This document shows positions 22,264-30,137 of a stretch of DNA of 35,195 nt, one piece after another. Source of the stretch: CAYPYS01 sp964445715 (GTDB lineage: Bacteria > Omnitrophota > Gorgyraeia > Gorgyraeales > Gorgyraeaceae). The DNA lies in assembly GCA_964445715.1 (NCBI GenBank), contig CAYULJ010000003.1, forward strand, positions 1 through 35,195. Direction: 5' to 3'. The first letter of the stretch is position 1; every line of letters starts with the position of its first letter. The notes beneath the pieces were generated by a model. That model had not been told where the DNA came from. It saw only the letters and a program-made list of their open reading frames with translations, and did no database searches. Both the position numbers and the translations under genes were made by a program.

Positions 22264-23919
22264 TTAGCTTTCCAATACTGCGCCTTTGCTCGCAGAGCTG
22301 ACAAAGCGGCTGTACCTGGAAAGCCAGCCTTTTGTCACCTTTGGCCTAGGTTTCCGCCAGTTTCTAAGCCGTCTTTTGACTTCACTGGCTGAAACTTGCA
22401 GATTTATACGTCGCTTTTTTATGTCTATTTCGATCCTGTCATTATTCTTGATAATAGAGATCGGCCCGCCTTTTGCTGCCTCAGGTGCAACATGACCTAT
22501 GCACGGCCCCCTTGTGCCGCCTGAAAATCTGCCGTCGGTGATGAGCGCAACATCATTGGACAGACCCATGCCTACAATAGCTGACGTCGGTGAAAGCATC
22601 TCCCGCATACCAGGTCCGCCGCTTGGGCCCTCGTATCGAATGACAACGACATCACCCTTCTTGATCTTGCCTTTTAATATTGCAGACATAGCCTCTTCTT
22701 CAGAATTAAATACTTTTGCCTTGCCTGCGAACGTCATTGCGTCTTCCTCGATCGCGCCTTGCTTCACAACAGCTCCTTCAGGCGCAATGTTTCCCTTTAA
22801 GATGGCAATGCCGCCTTCCTCTTTATATGGCTTATCCGGATCGCGTATCACTTCCTCGTCGTAGATCTTGCTCGTCCTCGCAATCTGCTTTATGGACGGG
22901 CCACTGACTGTTGGATTATCACTCAGCTTCGACTCCAGCCTCTTCAAAACCGCTGGTATGCCGCCCGCAACTTCCAAGTCCTCGAGAAAATATTCGCCAC
23001 TCGGCCTCAAATCGCAGATCTTCGGTGTCTTGCGGCTGATTTGATCGAATGTAGCAAGTGGAAGCGCCACGCTTGCTTCTTTCGCGATCGCAGCCAAATG
23101 CAAGACCGTATTTGTCGAGCCACCCAATGCCATGTCGATCATTATCGCGTTCAAAAACGCTTTTCTATTTAGAATGCTGCGTGGCTTAATGTTTTCTTTG
23201 ACCAGCTCCACTGCGCGCTTGCCACTCTCATGAGCAATCCGCGCCTTTTTACTCGAGACTGCAAGTGATGTTGCGCAGCTAACGAGCGACATGCCCATTG
23301 CCTCAGTCAGACAGCTCATTGTATTCGCGGTGAAAAGCCCCTGGCATGAACCTGGCCCAGGACACGCGTTGATCTCCAGCTGCTCCATGTCATACTTGGA
23401 GATATCACCCTTCTTATATTGCCCCACTGCCTCAAACGTGTCGCGAACAAGATCGAGACGCCTGCCTTTGTAATGTCCGGTGAGCATCGGACCTGCCGTG
23501 ACTATGATCGTAGGAATGTTGATCCTCGCGCACGCCATGAGCATGCCCGGCGTGATCTTATCGCAATTCGTCAATAGCACAAGGCCATCCAACGCATACG
23601 CGCCTGCCATTGTCTCGACCATATCCGCAATAAGCTCCCTCGACGCCAGAGAATATTTCATGCCAAAGTGGCCCATTGCAATGCCGTCACAAATTCCTGG
23701 TATGCCAAAGACAAACGGTCTGCCTCCGCCTGCATAAATGCCGTTTTCGATAGCGCGCTCCAATGACCGCATGTGTATATGGCCTGGCACAAGGTCAGTA
23801 AAGCTCGACGCAATACCAATAAAAGGCTTACCCAAATCCTTAGCGCACACCCCTGTCGCGTACAGAAGCGCCCTATTCCCGGCCCTTGAAATACCTTTCT
23901 TAATAATATCACTCTTCAT
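22264..23919 (-). CDS. ilvD: Dihydroxy-acid dehydratase
   Basis: This Fe-S enzyme dehydrates dihydroxy-acids to 2-oxo acids in branched-chain amino-acid synthesis. The 551-residue protein starts MKSDIIKKGISRAGNRALLYATG. The conserved LTNCDKITPGMLMA (C119) and CPGPGSCQGLFTANTMSC (C192) provide cluster ligands; the C-terminal part shows GRFSGGTRGPCIGHVAPEA. AGGAGCC precedes the ATG. It is the first gene of a minus-strand run, ilvD-ilvB-ilvN-ilvC-leuA, and has a good promoter just upstream. Confidence 0.95.
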   Translation of the reverse strand: MKSDIIKKGISRAGNRALLYATGVCAKDLGKPFIGIASSFTDLVPGHIHMRSLERAIENGIYAGGGRPFVFGIPGICDGIAMGHFGMKYSLASRELIADMVETMAGAYALDGLVLLTNCDKITPGMLMACARINIPTIIVTAGPMLTGHYKGRRLDLVRDTFEAVGQYKKGDISKYDMEQLEINACPGPGSCQGLFTANTMSCLTEAMGMSLVSCATSLAVSSKKARIAHESGKRAVELVKENIKPRSILNRKAFLNAIMIDMALGGSTNTVLHLAAIAKEASVALPLATFDQISRKTPKICDLRPSGEYFLEDLEVAGGIPAVLKRLESKLSDNPTVSGPSIKQIARTSKIYDEEVIRDPDKPYKEEGGIAILKGNIAPEGAVVKQGAIEEDAMTFAGKAKVFNSEEEAMSAILKGKIKKGDVVVIRYEGPSGGPGMREMLSPTSAIVGMGLSNDVALITDGRFSGGTRGPCIGHVAPEAAKGGPISIIKNNDRIEIDIKKRRINLQVSASEVKRRLRNWRKPRPKVTKGWLSRYSRFVSSASKGAVLES

Positions 23920-23955
23920 AATAGGCTCCTAAATATCTAGACTTCTAATCTTGTT

Positions 23956-23984
23956 ATTATCTCATTTTCTCCCAAAAATTGCAA
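23956..23984 (-). promoter_or_regulatory. Probable promoter of the ilvD operon
   Basis: On the minus strand: TTGCAA, a 17-bp spacer and GATAAT, about 40 bp upstream of the ilvD start. It lies between hybrid element 2 and ilvD. Its position marks ilvD as the start of a new transcription unit after greA. No attenuator or T-box was recognised in the short leader. Confidence 0.6.
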
Positions 23985-23990
23985 TAGAAT

Positions 23991-24100
23991 CTTAAGTTTA
24001 CCAAAAATACAAAAATAGGGACAGACACCTATTTTTTCTTATTTTCTAAAATAGATTACGAAAAAAATAGGTGTCTGTCCCTATTTTTGGTAAACTTAAG
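23991..24100. repeat. Hybrid element 2: CTTAAG-tipped arms enclosing a REP pair
   Basis: The outer arms are CTTAAGTTTACC (23991-24002) and GGTAAACTTAAG (24089-24100). The first eleven bases match the canonical palindrome arm. Inside lies the inverted pair of AAAAATAGG-GACAGACA-CCTATTTTT units (24011-24036 and 24063-24088). The left arm has an extra 8 bases (AAAAATAC). It lies 2 nt after the greA stop and just upstream of the ilvD promoter, and its T-flanked hairpins could terminate transcription in either direction. Confidence 0.93.
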
Positions 24101-24102
24101 CG

Positions 24103-24579
24103 CTAATCCCGCGATATCTTTATGACTTTATATTTCAATGTACCTGCTGGCACACTTATATTGACGATCTCACCTTTCTTACGGCCCAAAAGCGCCTTGC
24201 CCACAGGCGATGAAATCGAAATCCTGCCTTGGCTAAAATCTGCCTCGTCTTCAGTCACTAATTTATAATCTATCTTCTCCTTGGAATTCAGGTCTTCCAA
24301 CTTCAGATTAGCTCCTACATAAGCCTTGTCCGTAGAAATACTCTCGTTTTCAATGATCTTGGCACATCCGAGCTTATTTACAAGCTCGGCGATCCTCTTC
24401 TCGTTTATTGCCTGTGCTTGCTTTGCAGAATCGTATTCCGCGTTCTCGCTCAAGTCCCCCAAAAGCCTTGCTTTCTCGAGCGCGTCTGCTATCTCCCTGC
24501 GCTTTTCTCCTTTAAGAAATTCCAAGTCTTTCCTGAGCTTCTCAAAACCTTTTTTAGTCAAAAACACGCCTTCTGACAT
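24103..24579 (-). CDS. greA: Transcription elongation factor GreA
   Basis: It rescues backtracked RNA polymerase by stimulating cleavage of the nascent RNA. The 158-residue protein has an N-terminal coiled coil whose tip carries GDLSENAEY, with the acidic residues that reach the polymerase active site. The C-terminal FKBP-like domain follows (SPVGKALLGRKKGEIVNISVPAG). AGGAGGAAATAATG: the ribosome site lies inside the end of alr, and the ATG shares its A with the alr stop, so the two genes are translationally coupled. Confidence 0.96.
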   Translation of the reverse strand: MSEGVFLTKKGFEKLRKDLEFLKGEKRREIADALEKARLLGDLSENAEYDSAKQAQAINEKRIAELVNKLGCAKIIENESISTDKAYVGANLKLEDLNSKEKIDYKLVTEDEADFSQGRISISSPVGKALLGRKKGEIVNISVPAGTLKYKVIKISRD

Positions 24580-25703
24580 TATTTCCTCCTCCTATATATC
24601 CGCGGCACACGTCGCCCGATATTGCAAACCACTTCGTATGGAATTGTGCCCATGATATCAGCGAGCTCTTCCGTTCTTATTACCTCTTTTCCCTGTTTTC
24701 CGATCAAAACCACGTCATCGCCTGATTTTGCGCCTTGCAAATGTCCTACGTCGACCATGCACATGTCCATGCAAATCCTTCCTGCTATCGGGGCGCGCTT
24801 CCCTCTTATCAAGACATGCGCTTTATTTGACAGATGCCGTGAATAACCATCTCCGTAACCCACAGGTATTGTGGCAATCCGCGTTTCATTCTTTGTAACA
24901 TAGGTCCTTCCATAACTTATTGACCTGCCCTTCGGCACTGATTTCACATGCGTCACTTTTGTCTTCAATGTCATGACCGGTTTTAATCCAAGTCTCTTTA
25001 TAAGATCTTGCCTAGGGTGCAGGCCATAAATTATAAGCCCTGGCCTCACTATATTCATATGCGAATCTTTAAAATCCACAAGCGCCATGCTGTTCGAGGC
25101 ATGCTTGAAAGGGATGTTAATATTGCAAGCTGAGAGCTCCTTCATGAGAAGATTAAAATCTCTTATTTGACGCTGGGTAAATCTTTTATCGTCTTCTGCG
25201 CTCGGAAAATGTGTAAAAATCCCGTCGATTACAATGTTCTTGAGTGCTGCTATTTTCTTTACAAACTCTATAGCCTCCTGATGCCAAAAACCAATCCTCC
25301 CCATGCCTGTATCAATCTTTACGTGTACCTTTATATTTCTCTTTTTGGCCTGACCGAGTTTTGAAAGCAGCCTCGCAATCTTCAAGTCAGACACAGCCTG
25401 AATCACATTGAATTTTAGTACACCTTCTATCTCTTCTGGTAAAATTGCGCCGAGAACAATAATTTTACTTTTGATCCCAGCCTTGCGTAACTCCCGCGCC
25501 TCGTCAAGCGACGCAACTCCAAGATACTCCACGCCTTCCTCCACAAGTACCCTCGAGACCTCTCCCATGCCATGGCCATACGCATCGGCCTTTACCACGC
25601 CGAGTATCCTGACGTCAAGCGCAACCAGCTGTCTTATCTTGCGCAGATTATGACGCAACGCATCCATATCTATCTCTGCAAATGTCGGTCTATAAAATCT
25701 CAT
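24579..25703 (-). CDS. alr: Alanine racemase
   Basis: This PLP enzyme makes D-alanine for peptidoglycan. The 374-residue protein has the PLP-binding lysine in VVKADAYGHG (K38), KIDTGMGRIGF, HASNSMAL, RPGLIIYG, the IPVGYGDGYSR segment and RICMDMCMVDVG of the C-terminal barrel. Length and order are normal. Its stop codon overlaps the greA start by one base, with no repeat between them. Confidence 0.95.
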   Translation of the reverse strand: MRFYRPTFAEIDMDALRHNLRKIRQLVALDVRILGVVKADAYGHGMGEVSRVLVEEGVEYLGVASLDEARELRKAGIKSKIIVLGAILPEEIEGVLKFNVIQAVSDLKIARLLSKLGQAKKRNIKVHVKIDTGMGRIGFWHQEAIEFVKKIAALKNIVIDGIFTHFPSAEDDKRFTQRQIRDFNLLMKELSACNINIPFKHASNSMALVDFKDSHMNIVRPGLIIYGLHPRQDLIKRLGLKPVMTLKTKVTHVKSVPKGRSISYGRTYVTKNETRIATIPVGYGDGYSRHLSNKAHVLIRGKRAPIAGRICMDMCMVDVGHLQGAKSGDDVVLIGKQGKEVIRTEELADIMGTIPYEVVCNIGRRVPRIYRRRK

Positions 25704-25739
25704 CCTATCGTCTTTCTAATCAATGAAGCATTGATATTC

Positions 25740-25780
25740 CTTAAGTTTACACTTCAACAATGTTAAAGTGTAAACTTAAG
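25740..25780. repeat. CTTAAG palindrome, copy 14
   Basis: 41-bp copy with one C/A mismatch, between tsaB and alr. The bases 25776-25778 are the tsaB stop codon. Confidence 0.95.
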
Positions 25781-26462
25781 GCTTTGAACTTGACTTTACC
25801 TGGCAATATTTCGAATATATATACAAAGGCTTAAGCTTGCCGAGGTCTTGTTTTCTGCGCCTTTTTATATTTTTAAGGCTCAATTTTATAAGACTGCTAG
25901 CCTTTGGATACCAATATTTCTCATCTAAAAAAATTGCGTTTCGGCAAACCCTATGTATTTTTTCTTTGTAAAGATTTATACCGTCACCTAAAAATATTGC
26001 AGGGCCTTTGATCTTTTTCATGAGATCATCTATAGTCAATAAAAGATAAGCCGAAACCTTGGAAATATCATTATTTTTTTTCTTATATATCGCAGAATAC
26101 ACCTGGCTTCTCTTTGCATCGATCACCGGCACTATAGCTATCTCTTCGCCATCCGCATTCATTGCCAATGCATCAATGCTTGCCACGCCAATACATGGCT
26201 TCCTTGTAGCAATACCAAACCCTTTTATGGAACTCACGCCTATACGTAGACCTGTAAACGAGCCCGGTCCGAGACCGACGACAAACGCGTCAATATCACC
26301 AATGTTCGAATTGCATTTCTCCAAGAGCTCCTTGACTTTCGGCACCAAGAGAGCCGAGTGCTGCCTGTCAAGCAGATGCGACTCCTCTGAAATAATAAAA
26401 TTATCCTCTCCCAGTGCTATATTTAAAAATTTAGAACTCGTATCAATCGCCAGAATTTTCAT
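25776..26462 (-). CDS. tsaB: tRNA threonylcarbamoyladenosine protein TsaB
   Basis: TsaB supports TsaD, with TsaE, in adding t6A to position 37 of ANN-decoding tRNAs. The 228-residue protein starts MKILAIDTSS and has the family motif VGLGPGSFTGLRIGVSSIKGF and PVIDAKRSQVYSAIY. ATG at 26462 is preferred over the ATG at 26480, which lies in a REP hairpin. The stop TAA is supplied by palindrome copy 14. The upstream gene is tsaE; no tsaD is seen in the window. Confidence 0.93.
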   Translation of the reverse strand: MKILAIDTSSKFLNIALGEDNFIISEESHLLDRQHSALLVPKVKELLEKCNSNIGDIDAFVVGLGPGSFTGLRIGVSSIKGFGIATRKPCIGVASIDALAMNADGEEIAIVPVIDAKRSQVYSAIYKKKNNDISKVSAYLLLTIDDLMKKIKGPAIFLGDGINLYKEKIHRVCRNAIFLDEKYWYPKASSLIKLSLKNIKRRRKQDLGKLKPLYIYSKYCQVKSSSKP

Positions 26463-26475
26463 TTTTTGCGCTTTT

Positions 26476-26499
26476 GTCATTCCCGCGAAAGCGGGAATC
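26476..26499. repeat. REP-like hairpin GTCATTCCCGC-GAAA-GCGGGAATC, copy A
   Basis: Perfect 8-bp stem ATTCCCGC/GCGGGAAT with a GAAA tetraloop. A second copy with a changed but still paired stem lies at 34777-34800. Units of the form GTCATTCCCGC...GCGGGAATC are widespread in bacterial genomes and are often linked to REP-associated tyrosine transposases. It abuts palindrome copy 15. Confidence 0.8.
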
Positions 26500-26540
26500 C
26501 TTAAGTTTACACTTCAACAATGTTGAAGTGTAAACTTAAG
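26500..26540. repeat. CTTAAG palindrome, copy 15 (perfect, C/G pair version)
   Basis: Perfect 20-bp arms CTTAAGTTTACACTTCAACA around a single A. The variable inner pair is C-G here, where other copies have T-A, C/A or T/G. Bases 26536-26538 are the tsaE stop codon. Confidence 0.96.
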
Positions 26541-26943
26541 CAATGATTATTTCTCTCTTGTTTTCGTCTTTGACCTTAAGCTTCACGGTTATACAATATT
26601 TAGGCAAGATCTCTTTTATCTTCTCTGCCCATTCTATCACAGTCACGCCGTCCCCATAAATATATTCTTTTACGGCAATGTCCTCTATATCCTGCAGTCT
26701 CTCGAGTCTATATAAATCCAGGTGATACATCGGCAACCTGCCCATGTACTCTTTTATTAAAACAAAAGTAGGGCTATTTATGTGACGCGCGTTCTTTACT
26801 CCAAGGCCCTTGCCTATGCCTTTGGTAAATGTGGTCTTGCCGCTTCCCAGATTCCCGCAAAGAGCAATGACGTCTCCAGCTGAAAGCTTCTTGGCCAGCT
26901 TCGCTCCCAATTCTATTGTATCTTTAGGACTTTTGCTTATCAT
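26536..26943 (-). CDS. tsaE: tRNA threonylcarbamoyladenosine ATPase TsaE
   Basis: This P-loop ATPase of the t6A complex has 135 residues. Walker A is GNLGSGKT (30-37). SPTFVLIKEY and the MYHLDLYRLE segment are typical of the YjeE/TsaE family, and VTVIEWAEKI follows. ATG at 26943 lies behind GGCGGGATC, a weak ribosome site. The stop TAA is supplied by palindrome copy 15. It is followed by tsaB, its partner. Confidence 0.94.
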   Translation of the reverse strand: MISKSPKDTIELGAKLAKKLSAGDVIALCGNLGSGKTTFTKGIGKGLGVKNARHINSPTFVLIKEYMGRLPMYHLDLYRLERLQDIEDIAVKEYIYGDGVTVIEWAEKIKEILPKYCITVKLKVKDENKREIIIA

Positions 26944-26952
26944 GATCCCGCC

Positions 26953-26989
26953 TAACTTTACACTTTAACGTTGTTGAAATGTAAAGTTA
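26953..26989. repeat. CTTAAG palindrome, copy 16 (CTTTACAC variant)
   Basis: Left arm TAACTTTACACTTTAACG, right arm TTGTTGAAATGTAAAGTTA, with a few inner mismatches. The outer C/G pair matches copy 10 at 17210. Bases 26987-26989 are the thiL stop codon. It lies between thiL and tsaE. Confidence 0.9.
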
Positions 26990-27889
26990 GAAGTGTGAAT
27001 AGCCTGAGGCTTTTATCTTTTGTTCACTTCTGTTCTTCTTTATTATACAAAATCCTTTGCGCCTGCCGCAAATCCTCCCGATCCTGGAAAGACGCGTTCT
27101 AAACGGCCATGTCTTTTCTAATTTAAGAGCTGCTTTTTGCGACAATGTAAAGACCAGCTCAAAATCCTCGCCTTCTCTTACAGCTGCGCTGAAACTCCTC
27201 ACATTCTTGGACAATGGCACACTTTTCTCGCAAACCACTGCGCCTACTTCACTCGCCTCCAGTATATGGCCCAGGTCAGCTAATAGGCCGTCAGAGACGT
27301 CTATCATGGAATTTATTTTGAAATTTTTTACCAAAAAACGAGATTCCTTAAGGCGCGGGGTGAAATTCAAATGCTTGCCTTCTGAGGCACCGCCAATGTT
27401 CCCTGTAACAAATATCGCATCGCCTACTTTGGCGTTACTACGCAAGACCAATTGTTTTTTTTCAACGCTGCCCAAAACTGCGATGTTCACGATTATCTTT
27501 TTTGAAGCAACCGTATCCCCGCCTACTAAATCAACGCCAAACCTCTTAGCCACATCTCTCATCCCTTTATACAGCACCTCTACATATCTAACATTGAGAG
27601 ATGGTGGCACGCCCAAAGAAACCAATGCAAACTCAGGCACTCCTCCCATAGCCGCAATATCGCTTATGTTAGAAGAAATGCATTTTTTCCCGACCAGGCT
27701 CGCCTCTGCTCGTCTATAAAAATGCGCGCCTTCCAAAAGCATGTCAGAGGTAAACAGAAGATATTTATCTTTCGTATATCTCAAAACAGCTGCATCATCT
27801 CCTATGCCATTTGCTACTTTCCTGGAGAGCTTTACGCGCGCCGAAATCCTCTTTATTAAATTAAATTCTCCTAAATCTCTTAATATCAT
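26987..27889 (-). CDS. thiL: Thiamine-monophosphate kinase
   Basis: It phosphorylates thiamine phosphate to the active diphosphate. The 300-residue protein starts MILRDLGEFNLIKRI. The Mg-ATP binding GIGDDAAVL, the TSDMLLEGAHF segment, SSNISDIAAMGG and VGGDTVASK follow, as does MIDVSDGLLADLGHI. Its start lies inside the end of mtnA (29-nt overlap), so it is likely coupled to it. The stop TAA comes from palindrome copy 16. Confidence 0.94.
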   Translation of the reverse strand: MILRDLGEFNLIKRISARVKLSRKVANGIGDDAAVLRYTKDKYLLFTSDMLLEGAHFYRRAEASLVGKKCISSNISDIAAMGGVPEFALVSLGVPPSLNVRYVEVLYKGMRDVAKRFGVDLVGGDTVASKKIIVNIAVLGSVEKKQLVLRSNAKVGDAIFVTGNIGGASEGKHLNFTPRLKESRFLVKNFKINSMIDVSDGLLADLGHILEASEVGAVVCEKSVPLSKNVRSFSAAVREGEDFELVFTLSQKAALKLEKTWPFRTRLSRIGRICGRRKGFCIIKKNRSEQKIKASGYSHF

Positions 27890-28934
27890 ATACGCCTGAT
27901 TCAGTTATTATGGCAGTTATAAGTTTATTGGGAGTAACATCAAACGCTGGGTTAAACACCTTGGCATTCTTTGGAGCAGTTTGCTTTGCTCCTACATATA
28001 TCAACTCCTCGCGCTTCCTCTCTTCTATGGGGATATCCTTGCCTGTCTTTATATTTCTGTCAATCGTGGAGCTCGGCGCTGCTATATAAAAAGGTATCTT
28101 GTGATATTTTGCTAAGACAGCCAAGCCGTAAGTCCCGATCTTATTCGCAGCGTCCCCGTTTCTTGCAATCCTATCAGCGCCCACAATGATCTTTGTAGCG
28201 CGTTTCTCTCTTATTGTCGCAGCTGACATGCCATCGCATATAAGTGTCGCGTCAATACCGTTCTTCATGAGTTCCCACATAGTGAGACGCGAACCTTGCA
28301 TCAGCGGCCTTGTCTCATCCGCATACACCTTAAATCGCTTGCCCTGTTTTTTTGCCTCATAAAAAACAGAAAGGGCAGTGCCGTAGCCTGCGGTCGCGAG
28401 CATGCCTGCATTGCAATGCGTGAGCACAATATCTTTGCTCTTTATTAATTTTGCGCCGTTTTTGCCAATTGCACGACACATGTCCCTGTCTTCTTTTAGA
28501 ATGCGAAGAGCCTCGTCTAAGACAGCTTTTTTTGCTCTTGCGACCGAGGACGAAATATCCGAGGAAGTGCCGAGCCCATCCGTGGCGAGGCCGACTGAAA
28601 ACTGCCTACAACTGTTAAATTTATCCTGCATCCTCTTAAGCGCCCAAAAAAGATTAACTGCAGTCGGCCTTGTCTTTCTTAACTTATCCGACGCCACACC
28701 CAAATCTCTCCTAAGGCCGCTTAATGTCTTTGACTTTGAATTTATTGCAGCCAATGCATAGCCCAGCGCAACACTTACTCCTATAAGTGGCGCCCCGCGG
28801 ACCTTCAGCTTTTTTATTGCCTCGCACAACACATTAATATCTCTGCATCTTATGAATTTAAGCGTCAACGGTAACTCTGTCTGGTCAATAAAAACTATAC
28901 TTTTCTTCTCCCACTTTATCGGCTCCAGCAACAT
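27861..28934 (-). CDS. mtnA: S-methyl-5-thioribose-1-phosphate isomerase
   Basis: It converts methylthioribose-1-phosphate to the ribulose form in methionine salvage. The 357-residue protein has KVRGAPLIGVSVALGYAL, RPTAVNLFWAL, ILTHCNAG-like VLTHCNAGMLATAGYGTAL with the active-site cysteine, YADETRPLMQGSRLTMWEL, VGADRIARNGDAANKIGTYGLA with the catalytic aspartate, and FNPAFDVTPNKLITAIITE. AGAGGA precedes the ATG. It overlaps thiL by 29 nt. Confidence 0.95.
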   Translation of the reverse strand: MLLEPIKWEKKSIVFIDQTELPLTLKFIRCRDINVLCEAIKKLKVRGAPLIGVSVALGYALAAINSKSKTLSGLRRDLGVASDKLRKTRPTAVNLFWALKRMQDKFNSCRQFSVGLATDGLGTSSDISSSVARAKKAVLDEALRILKEDRDMCRAIGKNGAKLIKSKDIVLTHCNAGMLATAGYGTALSVFYEAKKQGKRFKVYADETRPLMQGSRLTMWELMKNGIDATLICDGMSAATIREKRATKIIVGADRIARNGDAANKIGTYGLAVLAKYHKIPFYIAAPSSTIDRNIKTGKDIPIEERKREELIYVGAKQTAPKNAKVFNPAFDVTPNKLITAIITESGVYDIKRFRRI

Positions 28935-28954
28935 AAATCCTCTCTTCTTCTCAT

Positions 28955-28978
28955 CTTAAATTTACACTTTTGGTAGTG
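28955..28978. repeat. Degenerate left half of the CTTAAG palindrome
   Basis: CTTAAATTTACACTTT followed by TGGTAGTG resembles the left arm but is then lost. It directly abuts full copy 17, so two elements once lay in tandem or one was replaced. Confidence 0.7.
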
Positions 28979-29019
28979 CTTAAGTTGACACTTCAACAAT
29001 GTTAAAGTGTCAACTTAAG
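28979..29019. repeat. CTTAAG palindrome, copy 17 (GTTGACAC/GTGTCAAC variant)
   Basis: 41-bp copy in which the usual GTTTACAC/GTGTAAAC pair is GTTGACAC/GTGTCAAC, changed in both arms. One inner C/A mismatch. It lies between the DUF362 gene and mtnA. Confidence 0.94.
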
Positions 29020-29033
29020 CCAAGTACTCTACT

Positions 29034-30137
29034 CTACAGACCAAGACCCTTTGCCAGTATATTGCGCCTCAGGCCAACTGCGTTATGTGGACAGACCTCA
29101 TGACAACACATGCACTTGATGCATTTAACTGCGTCAATGACCGACTTCTCTTTATTTATTGTAATCACGGACACTGGACACGTCTCTGCACAAATATTAC
29201 ATTTCTTGCAAAGTTCTTCCTTTATATATGGTCCGAATTTAACAAGGCTCGCAAGCGTCCTTATAAGAAAATTCGGAAATTTCAAAATAAGCCTTGAATG
29301 GGGGAGCTTAAAATCCTTTATAATATTCTCTTCTAATTCTTCCCCTAAAATCTCTATTTTTTGCATGCGTATCTCACCAAGTCCCCTCTTGGCAGCCTCT
29401 TTAGTGCTTAAAACTCTCGAGGGATTGACGCCTACCAAATACGAAAACACAGCGTCTGCTGCCACGCTATCGAAACTCGCGATCAAAAGACCTGTTGACT
29501 TTAAGTCCCCGGCCGTTGGCCCGTCTCCATGCATTGCAACCACACCGTCCATGAGGACAAGCTGAGGTTTTAAAGTTTCGAAAACATCGACTAAAACATT
29601 GCAAAAATCCTCCTCCTTAGGAAACTTCTTATGGCACTCAGTCTTATTAAGGCCCGCTACTGCACCAAACATATTCTTTATCGCACCCGTCAACACCATG
29701 AGATTGTGCGTCTTCATCTTTGGTAAAGATATTATTTTATCGCACTCAAAAAAATAGGATGCGATCGGTAAACCTTTGACCATCTTGACATTCTTTGCTT
29801 CCAAAAGTTCAACACCTTCTTCTCTTGCGACCTCTGCTAAGCCTGAAGCTTCATATGTCTCTTTAGCACCTTTAGGCCCTCCTGGGGTGTCTCCTATTAA
29901 AGGCTGCGCGTTACATTCTTTTACCAATCTCACCACAGCTCTGACAACCTCCGGGTGAGTATTTACTCCTTTTTCCGGTGGCTGAGAAGACAGCATGTTA
30001 GGCTTGATCAGCACCTTTTCCTTTTTCTTTATAAACGCGGATATGCCACCTAAAAGGTCAAAGGCCTGGCGCACACACGGCCCCAAGACCTCTTGGTCAT
30101 ACGTCTTACATTTTACAATCGAAACCTTTGTCTTCAT
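29034..30137 (-). CDS. DUF362 protein with a C-terminal 2[4Fe-4S] ferredoxin domain
   Basis: The 367-residue protein has a DUF362 domain (about 30-280; VLIKPNMLSSQPPEKGVNTHPEVVRA, GDTPGG, SLPKMKTHNLMVLTGAIKNMFG, DGVVAMHGDGP). Two CxxCxxCxxxCP-type clusters follow near residues 303-350 (CKKCNICAETCPVS and CIKCMCCHEVCPHNA). This architecture is common in anaerobes, but the reaction is not known; electron transfer is likely because of the clusters. It overlaps the upstream CPBP protease gene by 4 nt (ATGA), so the two are co-translated. Confidence 0.88.
   Translation of the reverse strand: MKTKVSIVKCKTYDQEVLGPCVRQAFDLLGGISAFIKKKEKVLIKPNMLSSQPPEKGVNTHPEVVRAVVRLVKECNAQPLIGDTPGGPKGAKETYEASGLAEVAREEGVELLEAKNVKMVKGLPIASYFFECDKIISLPKMKTHNLMVLTGAIKNMFGAVAGLNKTECHKKFPKEEDFCNVLVDVFETLKPQLVLMDGVVAMHGDGPTAGDLKSTGLLIASFDSVAADAVFSYLVGVNPSRVLSTKEAAKRGLGEIRMQKIEILGEELEENIIKDFKLPHSRLILKFPNFLIRTLASLVKFGPYIKEELCKKCNICAETCPVSVITINKEKSVIDAVKCIKCMCCHEVCPHNAVGLRRNILAKGLGL

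Noticed and set aside
23920..23990. Leucine or valine attenuator or T-box upstream of ilvD
   Set aside because: The leader between promoter and start codon is only about 30 nt, with no leader peptide or T-box sequence.
17210..26989. CTTAAG at both tips as a target-site duplication
   Set aside because: Copies 10 and 16 have TAAC at one tip and GTTA at the other. These are complementary but are not direct repeats, so arm pairing, not target duplication, explains the tips better.
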